A DNA stretch of 64,000 nt from Marthasterias glacialis (taxonomy: Eukaryota > Echinodermata > Asteroidea > Forcipulatida > Asteriidae), in the NCBI GenBank assembly GCA_911728455.2, contig OU452222.1, forward strand, positions 18,300,559-18,364,558, in the 5' to 3' direction. The position numbers were made by a program, and so were the translations under genes. The notes below the pieces were generated by a model, which was not told where the DNA came from, ran no database searches, and was given only the letters and a program-made list of their open reading frames with translations. The number at the start of each line of letters is the position of its first letter. Within the stretch, counting starts at the first letter, position 1. This document shows, piece after piece, positions 1-12,100 of the stretch.

Positions 1-483
1 TCTGGTTTTCGTTTTGTTCCGTTCGCAAGAGAGAAGCCGAAAACACACACACAGAACTCTCACATGGCCCCCAAAAATATCATTTTCTGTTCAATAAAGT
101 GTTTCTACATGCCAGAGAAACCTTAGGGAAACATAGTGAGCACAAACTTACCCAATTTATGTATTTAAAATGAAGAAAAAGACGAATCGAAAATTCTCCA
201 TGTTCTGAAATTCTGAGTCCATAATAAATGTCTGTCCGTGAAAAAAACCCACATTCTATGCAGCAGTAAACTACCATTACAGAACACGTTATTTCATTGG
301 ACAGATTAATCTTTGGTCAATCGGCCAAAAATGCCAAATAAATTCATCATTTATATCCGGAAATTAGTTCAAAAAGTCATACAAGTATAAATTAGGTAAT
401 TTCCCTTAAAATATAAGCTTATAAAAACAATAATTTTACGTTAATATAAGATAATATAAGAGAAAACGACAATACAATTCTTG

Positions 484-672
484 TCAAATTGTCCAATAAG
501 CTTTAGCGTACTTAAATTCGTCGGGATGACCCGGACCACGTTCTGGGACATAAGGCAGCCAATCAAATGACGCAAACTGACAACTACGAAGTTCCCGTAT
601 GTTAGTGGGGGCGCCTTTGTTTATTATCTTTTTGCCGGGAAAACTAAGCGCTGAATATCTCCCATGACTCAT
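484..672 (-). CDS. Possible small exon or short ORF, unrecognised
   Basis: A 62-codon frame starts at an ATG with A at -3 (context AAAACAATG). The product has an even, protein-like composition (RYSALSFPGKKIINKG, later DWLPYVPERGPGHPDEFKY). It carries no simple repeats, unlike most chance frames here. The family is not recognised. It could be the first exon of a neighbouring gene going off the window or a chance frame. A possible donor inside GAATTTAA/GTACGC would end it near HPDEFK. Confidence 0.25.
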   Translation of the reverse strand: MSHGRYSALSFPGKKIINKGAPTNIRELRSCQFASFDWLPYVPERGPGHPDEFKYAKAYWTI

Positions 673-1261
673 TGTTTTCTGAACTATTTTATTAAAATTT
701 CATTGACAAGGTCCTCCCTGTTTATTCAGTTATTTCGTTTAAGTGACATATTGATTATTTAAAGTTATTCTGTCGATAACTTATTACGGTGACCGACTTA
801 TTAAATTTGAGGAAATCCGATGATTGATAGGCAAAACTTGTGTTGCAATATTATAATCATTGTTTCGGTTCACTTGATTTCTGACGAATCCGGCCGGATG
901 TGTGAAGCATTCTGGGATGGGGAAACGGAGGGGGTGGTCGGGGTTGGGGGGGCTTGTAGAGATTAAATTATGTATGTTTAGTGTACTGCTATCAAAAATA
1001 ATGACCATGCTAAGTGTACAATAACTCCCCCCCCCCTTTTTTTTTTTAAGATCTATTCATTTTAAATTTGTGGCCAAGTAAGATTTGATTATATTTTTTG
1101 GCAACCATTAACCCTTTAAACACAAGTTTCTCCCTTGGTTGACAAATAAGGCTTATGAACCAGAACTCTCCCGGCTTGGTGTGTTTCATCATGGAGGGCT
1201 TTCCTCCATGGTTTCATCAACCAACCAACTTTAAAACTGCAATATTGAAATGTGTTTACCT

Positions 1262-1560
1262 TCCTTCAAGTTCTTACTAAGTGATGTTTGAAGCTTTGCA
1301 AGGTGTGGATAAAAATAAGTAACTTTTATTCTGGTAAAACTTGTGGGGTACAATCATGTGTCAATCTCTATTGGAAGGCTGAGTATTGGCTCTGGGAAAA
1401 AAAATGGTATGGTTTCAACAGTGTGCTCTTCTGGTCTTCTCCTGTCTCTTGAAAGATGGGGAGCATACAAAGCCTACTGTTCAAAACATAGAGACCATAC
1501 CCTCCCCTCAACTTTCTGAAGATGTTGGTCACAGGCCAGTCCCTTTCTAGAGTAATGATC
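1262..1560. repeat. Old copy of the palindromic element seen at 58530-58840
   Basis: Shares GTGATGTTTGAAGCTTTGCA and the following order of motifs with the 58.5-kb palindrome (ACTTGTGGGGTACAATCATG, GTGGCTCTG-like and the inverted AACAGTGTGCTCTTC/GCCTACTGTTCAAAAC pair), but is heavily diverged. It shows that the palindrome belongs to a dispersed family. Confidence 0.6.
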
Positions 1561-1577
1561 AATTATGATAACCATGC

Positions 1578-1745
1578 AACAGACCTTCAGTTGTCAGATC
1601 CCCCGTACACACAATGACACTCTTAGTGTGAATTTTCAACTTATTAAAAAGGTGCCCCAACTATTTTCCCTTGCAGTCTCAGTTTTGGTTACATCGGTTT
1701 GAATGGAATGAAAACAAGATGGCTGCACCATGATAAAGGTCTATA
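1578..1745. mobile_element. MITE-like copy, GACCTT...AAGGTCTAT type
   Basis: Right end reads CAAGATGGCTGCACCATGAT then AAAGGTCTAT, like the 27-kb and 59-kb copies. The left part (GACCTTCAGTTGTCAGATCC) is closer to the copy at 51335-51515, so these two form a subtype. Confidence 0.6.
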
Positions 1746-3507
1746 AGGGTAACGTATCTACGACACTGCAGTGATGTCAGTCATCCGCTATTCTGGTTTT
1801 GAGCAGCTCTTTTTTAAATTCTTCGGTCCCAGTTAAGACAGGACGGGTTAGGAAAGAAACTTTGGAGATTCGAGGGTTTAGTTACAATTCCCAATGTAAT
1901 TTATTACAAAACACAGATGTTTTACAACCCATTGAAAGTAAAATAAACATTTAAATGAATCAAAAAGAGCAATATCCAGTAAGTTCCGCCCCCAATGAAC
2001 CAATCACAGCCTTGATTGGCTCATACGTGTCATACATGAGCTCGCATACTTTTACGTGGGTGCTGTGATACGGCCGCTGTGGGCGGGGCTGTATCGCTCC
2101 ATTTTGACCAACTACATTTTGACTGACGAAATAAAGGCTGCTGCCCCTCTCAACTAAACACAAATAAAAACAAACAAACAATCAATGAATGACCAAAAGC
2201 AGTGATGCTTCTGCTGTAAGACATTGTAAACAAACATTTTTATAAGACAATTTTTGCCAGGCTCCATTAATAATAGGCATTAAACCTTGTAGGCCTACTG
2301 TGCTCATCCTGAACTGAATTTTAATGAAAAGCTCATCATTTCTCAAACTTAACAAAAAGCACTGGTTTAGGCAAACAAAATGAAACAAAGTCTTTTGAAA
2401 CAAAATAAACATTGTCAGTATTATACTACTGATAAAAGGTTTGATATAAACTTGTTTTCCAAAAGAACAAATGATGTAGTGTGCCCACAAACAAATGAAT
2501 GAAATATCCGCCACACTCTGTATGTTGTTGTTATTTTCCCAAAACCACTGTTGCTTGATAGAAATATACAAACTGGTACAAAAAAAAGAGAACACCTAAA
2601 ACGATTTGTACGTTTACTAAATAATATTATAAATACTCTGAATGGTACACTTTTGGCTAAACTTGAGGCTGAATGTAAAGAAATTACCCTTTCAGGAACT
2701 AATTGAACGACCACCACGCCATTTTCCCACCCGCATTACACAAGGAATGCACATTTAATAAGAAAAGGAATTAACGAGGCAAGGTTAAAGTGAGTGGCAA
2801 CATGGCGATCGTGTGGCTTCAGTGCACTCTATATCAAAACTCTTTCACTATCACTATCAATCAGCGGAGTCCATTTGTATTCAAGACCGTATGGAGATTG
2901 TGGATTCTGTCAGTGCTCGGACTGGGCTTTTTGAAAGGGCATCAAGGCCAACACCAGGGCAACAGAGCAGAGGTATGGTCTCTGTGGCCTCCGTGTAATT
3001 CAAGGCCTGCAATCACTGAACCAGTGTTCCTGCAGATTTTCGCTTAGTTTCAATAGGTCGTAATGTTGTCTTCTTACTTCATCTTGGTTGTTGATATTTA
3101 GCCAGAAGCTACGGTCCAGATTTCTTAAAAATGGAGCTGTTAAGACGTCTAATCAAGAACTATAAAATACTTATTTCACGAGAAGATTTCTTCCCAGCTC
3201 TACAATGATTTCTGGTTGGAAATTTAACGCCAATATTACGAGATTACTGGAACCAGTTTAATTTTATGGGCCTTCATTATTGCTTTACAACTGGGAACAA
3301 AGCCCAAACTACTGAATTAATTGATCACTGTCGCCATGTTGTTTCTGCCACAGGCAACTTTTGATGTTTTTGACAAATTGTGCTTTTTATGAAATCGAAC
3401 ACTGGCTGCAAAAAATGGGGCTTTTCCCACTGCCTGGGCTTAGACAACAGCTTCAGTTCGATGTAAGAAACAATGCACAAAATGTACACCGCTACAAAAT
3501 AGATGAT

Positions 3508-3543
<36 letters not shown>

Positions 3544-3557
3544 ACAGCCACAGCCAG
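3508..3557. repeat. (GGAGCC)n hexanucleotide microsatellite
   Basis: About six GGAGCC units followed by imperfect GCCACA units. It makes both strands open (Ala/Gly or Ser/Gly runs), which explains the long open frames over it; no gene is implied. Confidence 0.9.
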
Positions 3558-4948
3558 AGGCAGAGCTGGAGCCCCTAACCGAAGTTTGAAAAGGGTCCAC
3601 TGCGAGAAAACACAGCGAGGCACTGCCGTGTTCTATGTACGTTTTTGGAATGATGCACTTGCCTTCGGCTTGGCCTTTGTAGGCAAATTTCAAAGATTGA
3701 GGCGCCCTCTTTGTAATAGACCCAATTCCCACGAAATATGTAAAATGCACATTGTGCGTGCTCACTAACACTACTGGTGGGTAAAATGAGGGAACATGGC
3801 ACCTTTTTGTATGGTGGTGTAACGCATACGCGTTTGTGCCTCTGCCCAGTGCCATGGCGTTTGCCCACTAATAGTGTCTGTAGGCATGTGTGAATGTAAT
3901 TAGTGGGAAGGGCTAATCAAAAAAAAAAAAAAGGGGGGGGGGGAAATGGCCAACTACACTTAACTTTGTACAGTGTTTTGCAAGTTGAAAATGGCGGTCT
4001 TTACAGATATCATCGTGGATTTATCCTTCATGGCTACCTACACTCGACATAAAAATATTTACAACATGGTGCACTTCAGTTCAGACACACCGTTCTGTGA
4101 ATTGTATTATTGAAGTAAAGTTACAGTGACAAAGTACTAAAAAATAAAATAAACCTTAGTTAAGATTTGTTCATGCTATGAACGAAATGTTACTAAATCT
4201 TTCACATGACTGCTGTGGTGGAAAAGACAATCACTAGAAACAAAGGTTACTAGCATACCAAAGTTCATAAAAATGAATGCCACTACACAATATTAAATAA
4301 TGTGGAATAGAACATGCTTGATAACACAAAAGATTTAAATCGACAAGTCTTAATTTAATAACTAACGATCCGCTGTACTTTGTTTTGAATTTAAAACAGA
4401 CTTTCTCCTGCATACACTTTTGAAAAAAAAATCACCTTGCTAAAAATCTTCATTTTAAACCAATGCGATCGATAAGTTAGCTAACGCAGATATATAGTTT
4501 TTTACTAGTTAGTCTTTACAGCGCTGGATTTCATTTTCCTTTCTGCCATTGACCTGACTAACACGGCTACCCACCACTTATTCTTAATCTGTTTTGTACA
4601 AATAGTAAACACGGTAAACAGAATTTAACGTCCGGTTTGAGAAGACCCGACACTACAATTACGTGCACTTCCAAGGTTTCCAGAAAATGGGAGTCTTTTA
4701 CAGATGCTAGGTGGCAGCAGTCTTTACCAGGTAATCCACTGTTCTTGGAAATGTGCTCATACTCAGACCTATGTAAGCAATGGAAGTTTACCTGGTAAGT
4801 CTGCTTCTACCGAGTGCTCCAAAGTCTCCCAATCACCTTATGAACATGACGTCTTTTGAGTTGGGCGCCCTCGCTTTTTTTTTTCCCCCCCATTGTTTCA
4901 TCATCTTTTCATCTCTAAGATGGCGGCATGAAGATGACAGTGCATAAG

Positions 4949-5100
4949 GTCTACAGACCTTTATCATGGTGCAGCCATCTTGTTTTTCTCCTATTCAAAT
5001 AAATGTAACCAAACTGAGGCTGGAAGGGTAAATAGTCAGGTTTCTTTTTGAACAAGGAACATCAGCATCCATTACTGTTACTGGATGCCAGACACATGAC
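4949..5100. mobile_element. MITE-like copy, right end lost
   Basis: Begins AGACCTTTATCATGGTGCAG and follows the 27-kb copy through CCAAACTGAGGCTGGAAGGG, but the inverted right terminus is not recognisable. Confidence 0.6.
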
Positions 5101-6611
5101 CAATCTAAACCTCTTTCAGTATCAAATCTAAATTTCAAACTCCCTCTGAATTTGATATTTAACAAGAGCATCAGTCTTACTTAAAAATTAATTAAGTTCT
5201 TACTGGTAAACCATTTAGACCCTTTGGTCAATATCTGAATGCAGTTACAAGTGTGACACTCGTTCTCATACTGCCAACACAAATTATGGGAGACGTTTTT
5301 CAAAAAACATGGGTGATAAATCTTTGATTCTCACTCCCTTTGCATTTTTACTTCCCAATACATTTAAGCTGATTCCGTCAAAGCAGGCAAAGCAACCATT
5401 GTATGAATTCATGCGGGAAATTAAGCAAAGAAACTTAAAAATGAGTATGAACACAGTGGAATCTTTGTACATTAACTAAGCTTATGACATTTCCCTTCAA
5501 AAGTACGAAATAAAAAAAAGATTAACTTTCTAAACACGAAAAAGAAGAAATAAGAGTTGAATCTAAACCAATTTGATACATAATAGACTGCCACTTTGTG
5601 GGAAAAACAACCATAATTACAAATTCTACTAAAGAAAAATACAGTTTTTGAATGTGTTGAATCAAATTTCTTTTTTATGTTTTCACTTCTCAGGCATTTC
5701 GTTATTAATCACCAAGTAAGAAAACAAAATCTACACCTTAGTTCATTTAATAATACAAGTTAGTTTTCCTTCTAGATTTCCATTAAATACTCTTTACAAC
5801 CAATCTGTAATTATTTCACTTTAAGAAAATACAGCTAGAGATTGTCTACATTTAAACTCTGTTCCATGGAATTTTCTACCTTCTCCACAAAGCAAGGTTT
5901 TCCGTAAACAAAAGACAGTGCAAACAATTGCGAAGTTAGTGCTACACTTGAAGTTCATAAAACCATCCTTTACAGCGTTGGAAATTTGCAAAATTAACAC
6001 ACATAAAATAATGTTCAACAAAATGGCTCAGTTAAAAAATGGTACATCTTTCAAATCAAGCATCACTTCATGAGAGTGAAACAATCCTTAAAATGTTTTT
6101 TAAAAAACCTCATACGTCTGAAAACACTTGGAAGGGTGCGGTTCAGAATCGACCCCCCTCCCACCCCCCAAATCCTTGGCTTTCCACACCACTCAATTAA
6201 TTAACAAAACTGCTCGGAGATTTCATTGTTTGTACCAAAGCAGCTTCCGAGAGCAAAATCCTGCAGATAAATGGCATGTCCTAAAAGATCTGAATAAAGT
6301 GTTCTTAAATACCAATACAGAACGCTTCCATCTTGAACATGATCAGGCAAAAACCTCTGGTTCTTCACTGTGGAAAATGTTTGCCTCAAGCTTCTGTGTT
6401 TGAGCATTAAGAGTGCAGCACCCTGGGCTTAATTCTTGAAAGAGGGGTACTGAAATTAGTATTTACTGCAAACCACACCACACAAACATAAAAGGTTGTC
6501 AGATACAAAGCGGATCTGTGTGGGTTAACTCACCATTCAGTGGTACTCCCGGTATGCATATATACCGTAATGCTGCCCTTGCCCCATTCCATCTTCTTTG
6601 TGTGTCTCAAT

Positions 6612-6812
6612 ATAGACTGATCCGAGCAGCTCGTTCACGGGCGTTTGCACCATCGCAGCTATGGCCGCTGCACGTCGACCCACGCGCACAGGGAATCCTT
6701 CATGCCAATTGGTACATATGCGCAGGTTAATGTGCTACTGTCGCGTCGCGTGTGGCAGCCATAGCTGTGGTGGTGTAAACCACCATGAACAATCTGCTTG
6801 GATTAGTGTATA
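6612..6812. mobile_element. About 200-bp TIR element
   Basis: Left end TAGACTGATCCGAGCAGCTC and right end ATCTGCTTGGATTAGTGTA are inverted copies. The inner arms GCACCATCGCAGCTATGGCC and CAGCCATAGCTGTGGTGGTG also pair. A related copy is at 19393-19596. Confidence 0.7.
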
Positions 6813-7401
6813 CTCAAAAACAATACGCATTGACAATAATTCAGTTAAACTCCATATTTCAGACCTATCACTTCACAAAGACAAGGAAAGCAACTGCTAA
6901 AGATGCTACAATTTCCCATTTTCCGTTTTAAGTCGCATTTTTACCAAGGAAAAAAAAATCCATACTTGCCGCTTCAAGGAAAGACAGCCAAAGACTGTAC
7001 TTCATATTTTGAAGTGGTAGACTTTTAATCTCAGACACGAACGTGAACTGGAGGGATTTGTTTAGTAAAACAGTCCATCTACGCACGGCGTATGGTGAAA
7101 CATTGGTACAAAAATATATTGCATACAGATAATGATCTTTGGCAATGTTCCAGACTGGCCCCCCCAAGTCCGCTTTGTGCATGTTAGTGCTTCTTTTGGT
7201 GAGAATTTATACGTTGACTTCTGTGACTATAAGATGTGGTGAATGACATGAAGTACACCTTAGGTATATGGCCTCGACCCCTTTAATTGGCTGACCACTA
7301 AAAGTGATGAAGGCACTATGCCAGCCTCTGATATGTATGACGTTATGTGGGAATGCATTCAAACTGTACACAGTCAAGGCCCACTTTGTTTTGTATGCTA
7401 A

Positions 7402-7495
7402 ACACACTATGCCGAGTGGTCTAGCGCATCGAACTCAAGTTCCGGTGGCTAGGTCACCGGAGTGTGGGTTCGAATCCCGGTAGTGACACTTGTGG
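7402..7495 (+). mobile_element. SINE head derived from tRNA-Leu
   Basis: GCCGAGTGGTCTAGCGC (A-box-like), GAACTCAAGTTC (Leu-CAA anticodon arm), a variable arm and GGGTTCGAATCCC (B box). The acceptor-like 3' end TAGTGACA lacks a good 5' partner, and the GACACTTGTG continuation is shared with the other SINEs, so this is a SINE fragment and not a tRNA gene. Confidence 0.75.
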
Positions 7496-7832
7496 AATGC
7501 AATGATACACAGGTCAGTTCTGCACACATCTACACCATCTTTCAAATTCAACTATAAAGTTGCAATTTGTATCAACAGTATGTGAGAGATACTCCTCATG
7601 CACAAAGTGGATGCTTCAGAAAAAAAAACAATAAAACTAAAATACAGTCTAAGCAGCTGGAAACGCCCAAAACCCATTAGCATTTTTTTTATCTACTAAA
7701 GCTTTCATTTTAAACACATAACCTCAACCCACCAAAGCAACTGCAACAGTACAGCACATTTGTACAATTAACATTCGATGCGGACCTGATAATACCAGTG
7801 AACACACCATATTTCAAATTCAATTTTTTTTT

Positions 7833-8993
7833 TTTATTTATTTTTTTAAATATTTTTATACTAAATTAAAACTGGGTAGAAAACAAAGTAACGCGGTTTG
7901 GGTTTTTTTTTAACCGAGATTTAACTAAACAAATGGTGCCCCAGAAAAACAGGTATAACCAACAACAAAAAAACAGAGCACAATGCATTTTGGGTTGATG
8001 AAGATACACAAAACCATAAAACCTTCTAACGAAAAATTGTTATTTCATTCAGGTAAATATGTACATCCTTTTGGGACCGAATTTAATTACTGTACCAAAA
8101 AACATACAAATCTGACAACAGCAAAAAACAAAAAACAAAAATAAAAAATATATATACATTTATATATATTTTAAAACACATCTTAATTTAGTTTCAAGTT
8201 GCTGAAGTTTACGCAAATTGGCAAAATTTAAGTCAAATCTTGCTCCACTTTGAAGTCCACCACCCATCCCCCCAAAATAAAAAAAGGGAAAACAAGAAAA
8301 AAAGAAAACAAAAGAACTCCCCAAATCCCGCACATTTTGATTTTATTCTTGATATTTTGTCTGGAGTTCATTATCAATCGGGTACCAGGCCTGTGTACTG
8401 CTCCCTTGTTAAACGGATAACTTTCATCACATTTCTCTCGGGTGTGAAACGCAAGGATACAAAGTTCCAAAACACAGCATGGGCAACTTCTTGGTGGAAC
8501 TTCTTTCATCGCATTCAACATTTTTTCCCCAAAATCCACCGGCCTTGTATCATATCAATAAAATTGTTATTCTCAGTGAGGCAAAGACATAAAATATCTT
8601 CTCAAAGTGAGAAATCAGTATTTCCAATGGTAACAAAAAACCAAACTAACCATTTTAGTAAAAAAAAATTGACGGGGGCCGAGAAAGCTAAAACTACAAA
8701 AAGAAGGCATTATTTAAGTAGATGTCCAGTATGCATTGTGCTCTACGATAGACCGTTCCAGCCTGTCAATCAAACTGTGCGCACGGACCAATTGGATCAC
8801 GCCATTTGGTCATGTGACCTCGGTCAAACGCGGTCACACGTGCAGCATAAACGTACATAAACTAATGTGTGTGGGCGGGACTTGTTGCCAAAGCCGGAAC
8901 GGTCTGTACTAAACTAATGAGAATGAGCCATACAGTCAACAAAAAAACATAAACCAAAACAAACATCTTTAGTCGATTACATTAAAACAAAAA
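7833..8993 (-). other. GLG1: Probable GLG1 3' UTR (end not determined)
   Basis: No coding signal. AATAAA hexamers on the minus strand occur at 8342-8347 and in the A/T-rich cluster 7833-7842. Either could be a polyadenylation site, but vertebrate GLG1 has a long 3' UTR, so the transcript may extend further. A 160-bp TIR element lies inside (8748-8908). Confidence 0.35.
8748..8908. mobile_element. 160-bp TIR element in the presumed 3' UTR
   Basis: Ends AGACCGTTCCAGCC and GCCGGAACGGTCT are inverted. The element lies 86 bp past the GLG1 stop codon, so it should be transcribed with the 3' UTR. Confidence 0.65.
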
Positions 8994-9161
8994 TCACTTG
9001 TTTTTTAGTTCAGCTCGGATGCGCTTCGTGGCTCGACCACAACACATTCCCCCGAAGAAAAGTATTCCTATTATTGCTAGAAAGACCATAAGAAAGTAGC
9101 CTCGTGATTCCGATGAATTGATTGCGGCGGCGAGGTCTTGGAGAGAGCCTGGTGGGGCAAC
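8994..9161 (-). CDS. GLG1: GLG1 exon 24: stem, transmembrane helix, tail, stop
   Basis: Residues 1219-1273 and TGA. VAPPGSLQDLAAAINSSESR is the lumenal stem. GYFLMVFLAIIGILFFGGMC is the membrane helix. GRATKRIRAELKNK is the basic cytoplasmic tail. Vertebrates have VAPADGFSDLA, then GRITKRVTRELKDR, so topology and Golgi tail are conserved. The acceptor is a long pyrimidine tract ending CCATTCAAG. Confidence 0.97.
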   Translation of the reverse strand, partial: VAPPGSLQDLAAAINSSESRGYFLMVFLAIIGILFFGGMCCGRATKRIRAELKNK

Positions 9162-12100
9162 CTTGAATGGAGACGAAAGAAGAAGAAAACAAGATTTACC
9201 ATCGAGGGCAGTTTTTGCACAAAAAGATGAAAAGATTTCATGCCCTTTCTTAGCATTTTTCTACACTTACGTTAAAATTTACATTTCATTTTTCTCATCA
9301 CCTTTCAAAATGCTTATTATCCCCAAACGACAAAAGTATAGGTTTTTGCGCAAGCGTGGTACATTTGCCTTTCCTTTTATATTTACAGGAAATGTATATA
9401 ACGTCATGAAAACCTCGACTGAGACGTTTCGTAGCGTACATCAATAGTCTACTGACTACAGTGTGAAAGGTTACTGGTTCCAGTCCTATACAGTCTTTTG
9501 TTTTTTCTTTTATTACTTTATTGTTATTTTTTTAAGTCTTTTTTGGGCAAGCTTTCTCTTTAAACCTATTTGTCAATGTTTTTCTTTTTTTTTGTTCATA
9601 TTTCTGGTTTCCAAGGATTTTTTTATAAAAGGGACAAAGGGTTCCGAGAACCTGTTTTTGCGATGTCATTTGGGAAAAAAATTTGCGCCCTGGGGCCATG
9701 TTTTTTTTTTTTGGGGGGGGGGGGGGGAATGAATTACATGTATCTGGATTCTTCCCACGGGGGACACCTGTGAGAGGGGGGTGGGCACTGGAAAAAGTGT
9801 GGGGGTGCACTTGCCTGAAAGCCACTTATGAAAAGTGTGTTAGAATCAAACCGTGTGAAAAAGTTTGATCATTTTTCCGCCCATCACATGCCTCATGAGT
9901 TTTTCTAGCAACAACCATATGAAAGTTATGCCCTACTCAGGGCCATAGACACCCTCATTCTACATGAAAAAGCCTCAACTCAGTCTATAATTTTACAAGA
10001 AAAAGCCTGAATTCAGGGTATTGCCTGAAAACTGGCATCCCTGCCTACTTTTTTTTTTTTGAAAAGGCCGTTTTCTTTGCTTACGACCTTCTGGTAGGAC
10101 AAAAAACTTGAACTTTGTGTGTGCGGAAGAAGTTCGTAGAGTCTTAGGACAAACTTACTTTGACTGCGTATGCCCACATTTCCTTTCTCTCGGAGACCAT
10201 ACGTTGGCAATCCGGGTGTAGCTTAATAGTGCTATCGTCAAGGGCTTCGATGAGACAAGACATCTCTATATGAGGGAAGAACACATCGGGGAAAAAATAT
10301 ATAAACACACACTTCCAAAAGAAAATTCACAGCAGGGTTGTGATTGGTGAAAACGTCCCTCACGAATAATCGGACGTGCAACATTACCAAACAAAAGTGG
10401 AAACCACCTTAGACACAAATAGCTGTACAATGTTTGTCAGTTTTTTATAGCACCAAAAAAAAGAAGAAGAAAAAAAAGAATGAATCAGCTGATCCACTGA
10501 GCAGTTCAGTGCCATGAAGGTTCTGAAAAGAATACTCTCTGACATGTCGGACCTAGAAAATCTGACTGTTTAAAAACTAAACAATGGGAACATTGATGTA
10601 GAGTATGGTGCACTCAGGGGAAATCATAATCTTCTAAATCCTAGAAATAGTGCACCACGTAATGTCTCTTTAGTTGACCCTTCAAGCAAAGTGTTGCCAA
10701 AGGTCGTAAAAGTGTCCTTGAGACCTTAAAACATTTCTTAAAAATTGGGACATCGGGGTAAAGAAAAAGAAAGAAAAAAACTTCTAGCTTGGATACAGAC
10801 CTTCAACTCCATTCTTAAAGGGTCAGGAAAAATGCCTCAAGGCACTCTCACAGATCAGGGGCCAATTTCATAGAGCTGCTTAAAGCCCACAAATTGGCTA
10901 CACACAAAACAATTTTGCTTACCAGAATAAGGTTACCAGTCAAAGTACCATGTCAAATGTACCATTTGTGACTGGTTTCCTGCTTTATGTTTGCTTAACA
11001 TAAAATTGTTAAGCACTATTTTCTGCTTATGCAGCTCTACGAACTTGGGCTTGGGGGTACATGTCTCTAGGAGTTAAAAGCCCGTAGTTTGGAATAACCT
11101 TACACCCGTTTCAGACTGGCGCTGCAGAGTCGCGCCGAACCAAATAGATTAAGAGCGACTCTAAATTTCGGTTTCAGACAGGCAAATTTAATTTTAATTA
11201 ACATAAATTTGCATTAGGTTCAGCTCATGACAAGATCAACGTCTGAACCCAAGGCGTTCCAGAGTCGTTCCGACCGACTGCAACAGTCGATCTTACGACT
11301 TCTAGCGCATCTAGTCGCTCCTAACTGTTTCAGTAGTCAAACTTTTTATGTACTTAATTCAATCATTTGGTTCGGCGCGAATCTGGCTGGAGCGCCAGTC
11401 TGAAACGGGTGTTAATGAATCAAAACTGGAGACAGACTCAAGGTTAACAGGAATTTTAGTCTTGACGGGTGAGGAAAGAAAGCACTTACGTCGACCCTGC
11501 CCTTGTGGTATACCAGCGCAGAAATGTTTAATGTCCAAGGCACATGCTTTGTAGAGGAGAGGATCCACATGGACGTCAGCACGGCCTTGCTGCACCAGAC
11601 GGATCACTTGCTGAAATTAACATAAAGTGCCAAAGAAGGTAATTGAATGGGGAAGCTATATATTGGTAGGCTGGGGTTGTTAAGTTAGGGGGGGGTTGGT
11701 GAGGGAAGGCTTGGGGTGAGGAGGTAGAGAATTTAGGGAGCCACAGTAGAATGGTACACTCAAAATTTGACCGAGTGATAATATTCCTCCCATTGCACTC
11801 TGAGCCACTCAATATTTGTATACTATCTAAACAGTACTTCACATGCCGGTGTAACAGTAAAAGCAATATATTCAAAGTCCCTTCTGTTAAAATCTTTCCT
11901 GTCTCCAGTTACACACTCACTCACACCCTCCCAAAGTACCAGATACAAACATATACTGTCAATCACTTCAGGCCTTAGGATTCAATAGACTGAATCATTA
12001 AGCCCCGCCTAATAACATACTGTATTGACCAATTACAACCTAGACAATGCCAATGAAAGTCCAACAAAAGTCCGACACACTAAAATCCCATTCGAAAAAG

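Larger units (their letters stand above)
1..7832. other. Downstream flank, no certain gene
   Basis: A/T-rich sequence with frequent homopolymer runs (C and T at 1027-1048, A and G at 3919-3942). Apart from the listed repeats, the SINE head and the tentative small exon at 484-672, I see nothing supportable. A plus-strand AATAAA at about 93-98 may be chance. Confidence 0.6.

Noticed and set aside
3325-3868. Frames of 135 and 176 codons with Gly/Ala or Gly/Ser runs
   Set aside because: Caused by the GGAGCC microsatellite; no family similarity in the flanking residues.
7402-7495. Genuine tRNA-Leu gene
   Set aside because: Acceptor stem does not pair, and the 3' flank (GACACTTGTG) is shared with dispersed SINE copies.
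8240-8860. 206-codon plus-strand frame
   Set aside because: Lies opposite the GLG1 3' UTR, is Lys/Asn/Gln-rich from A-rich DNA, and runs into a MITE; no domain recognised.
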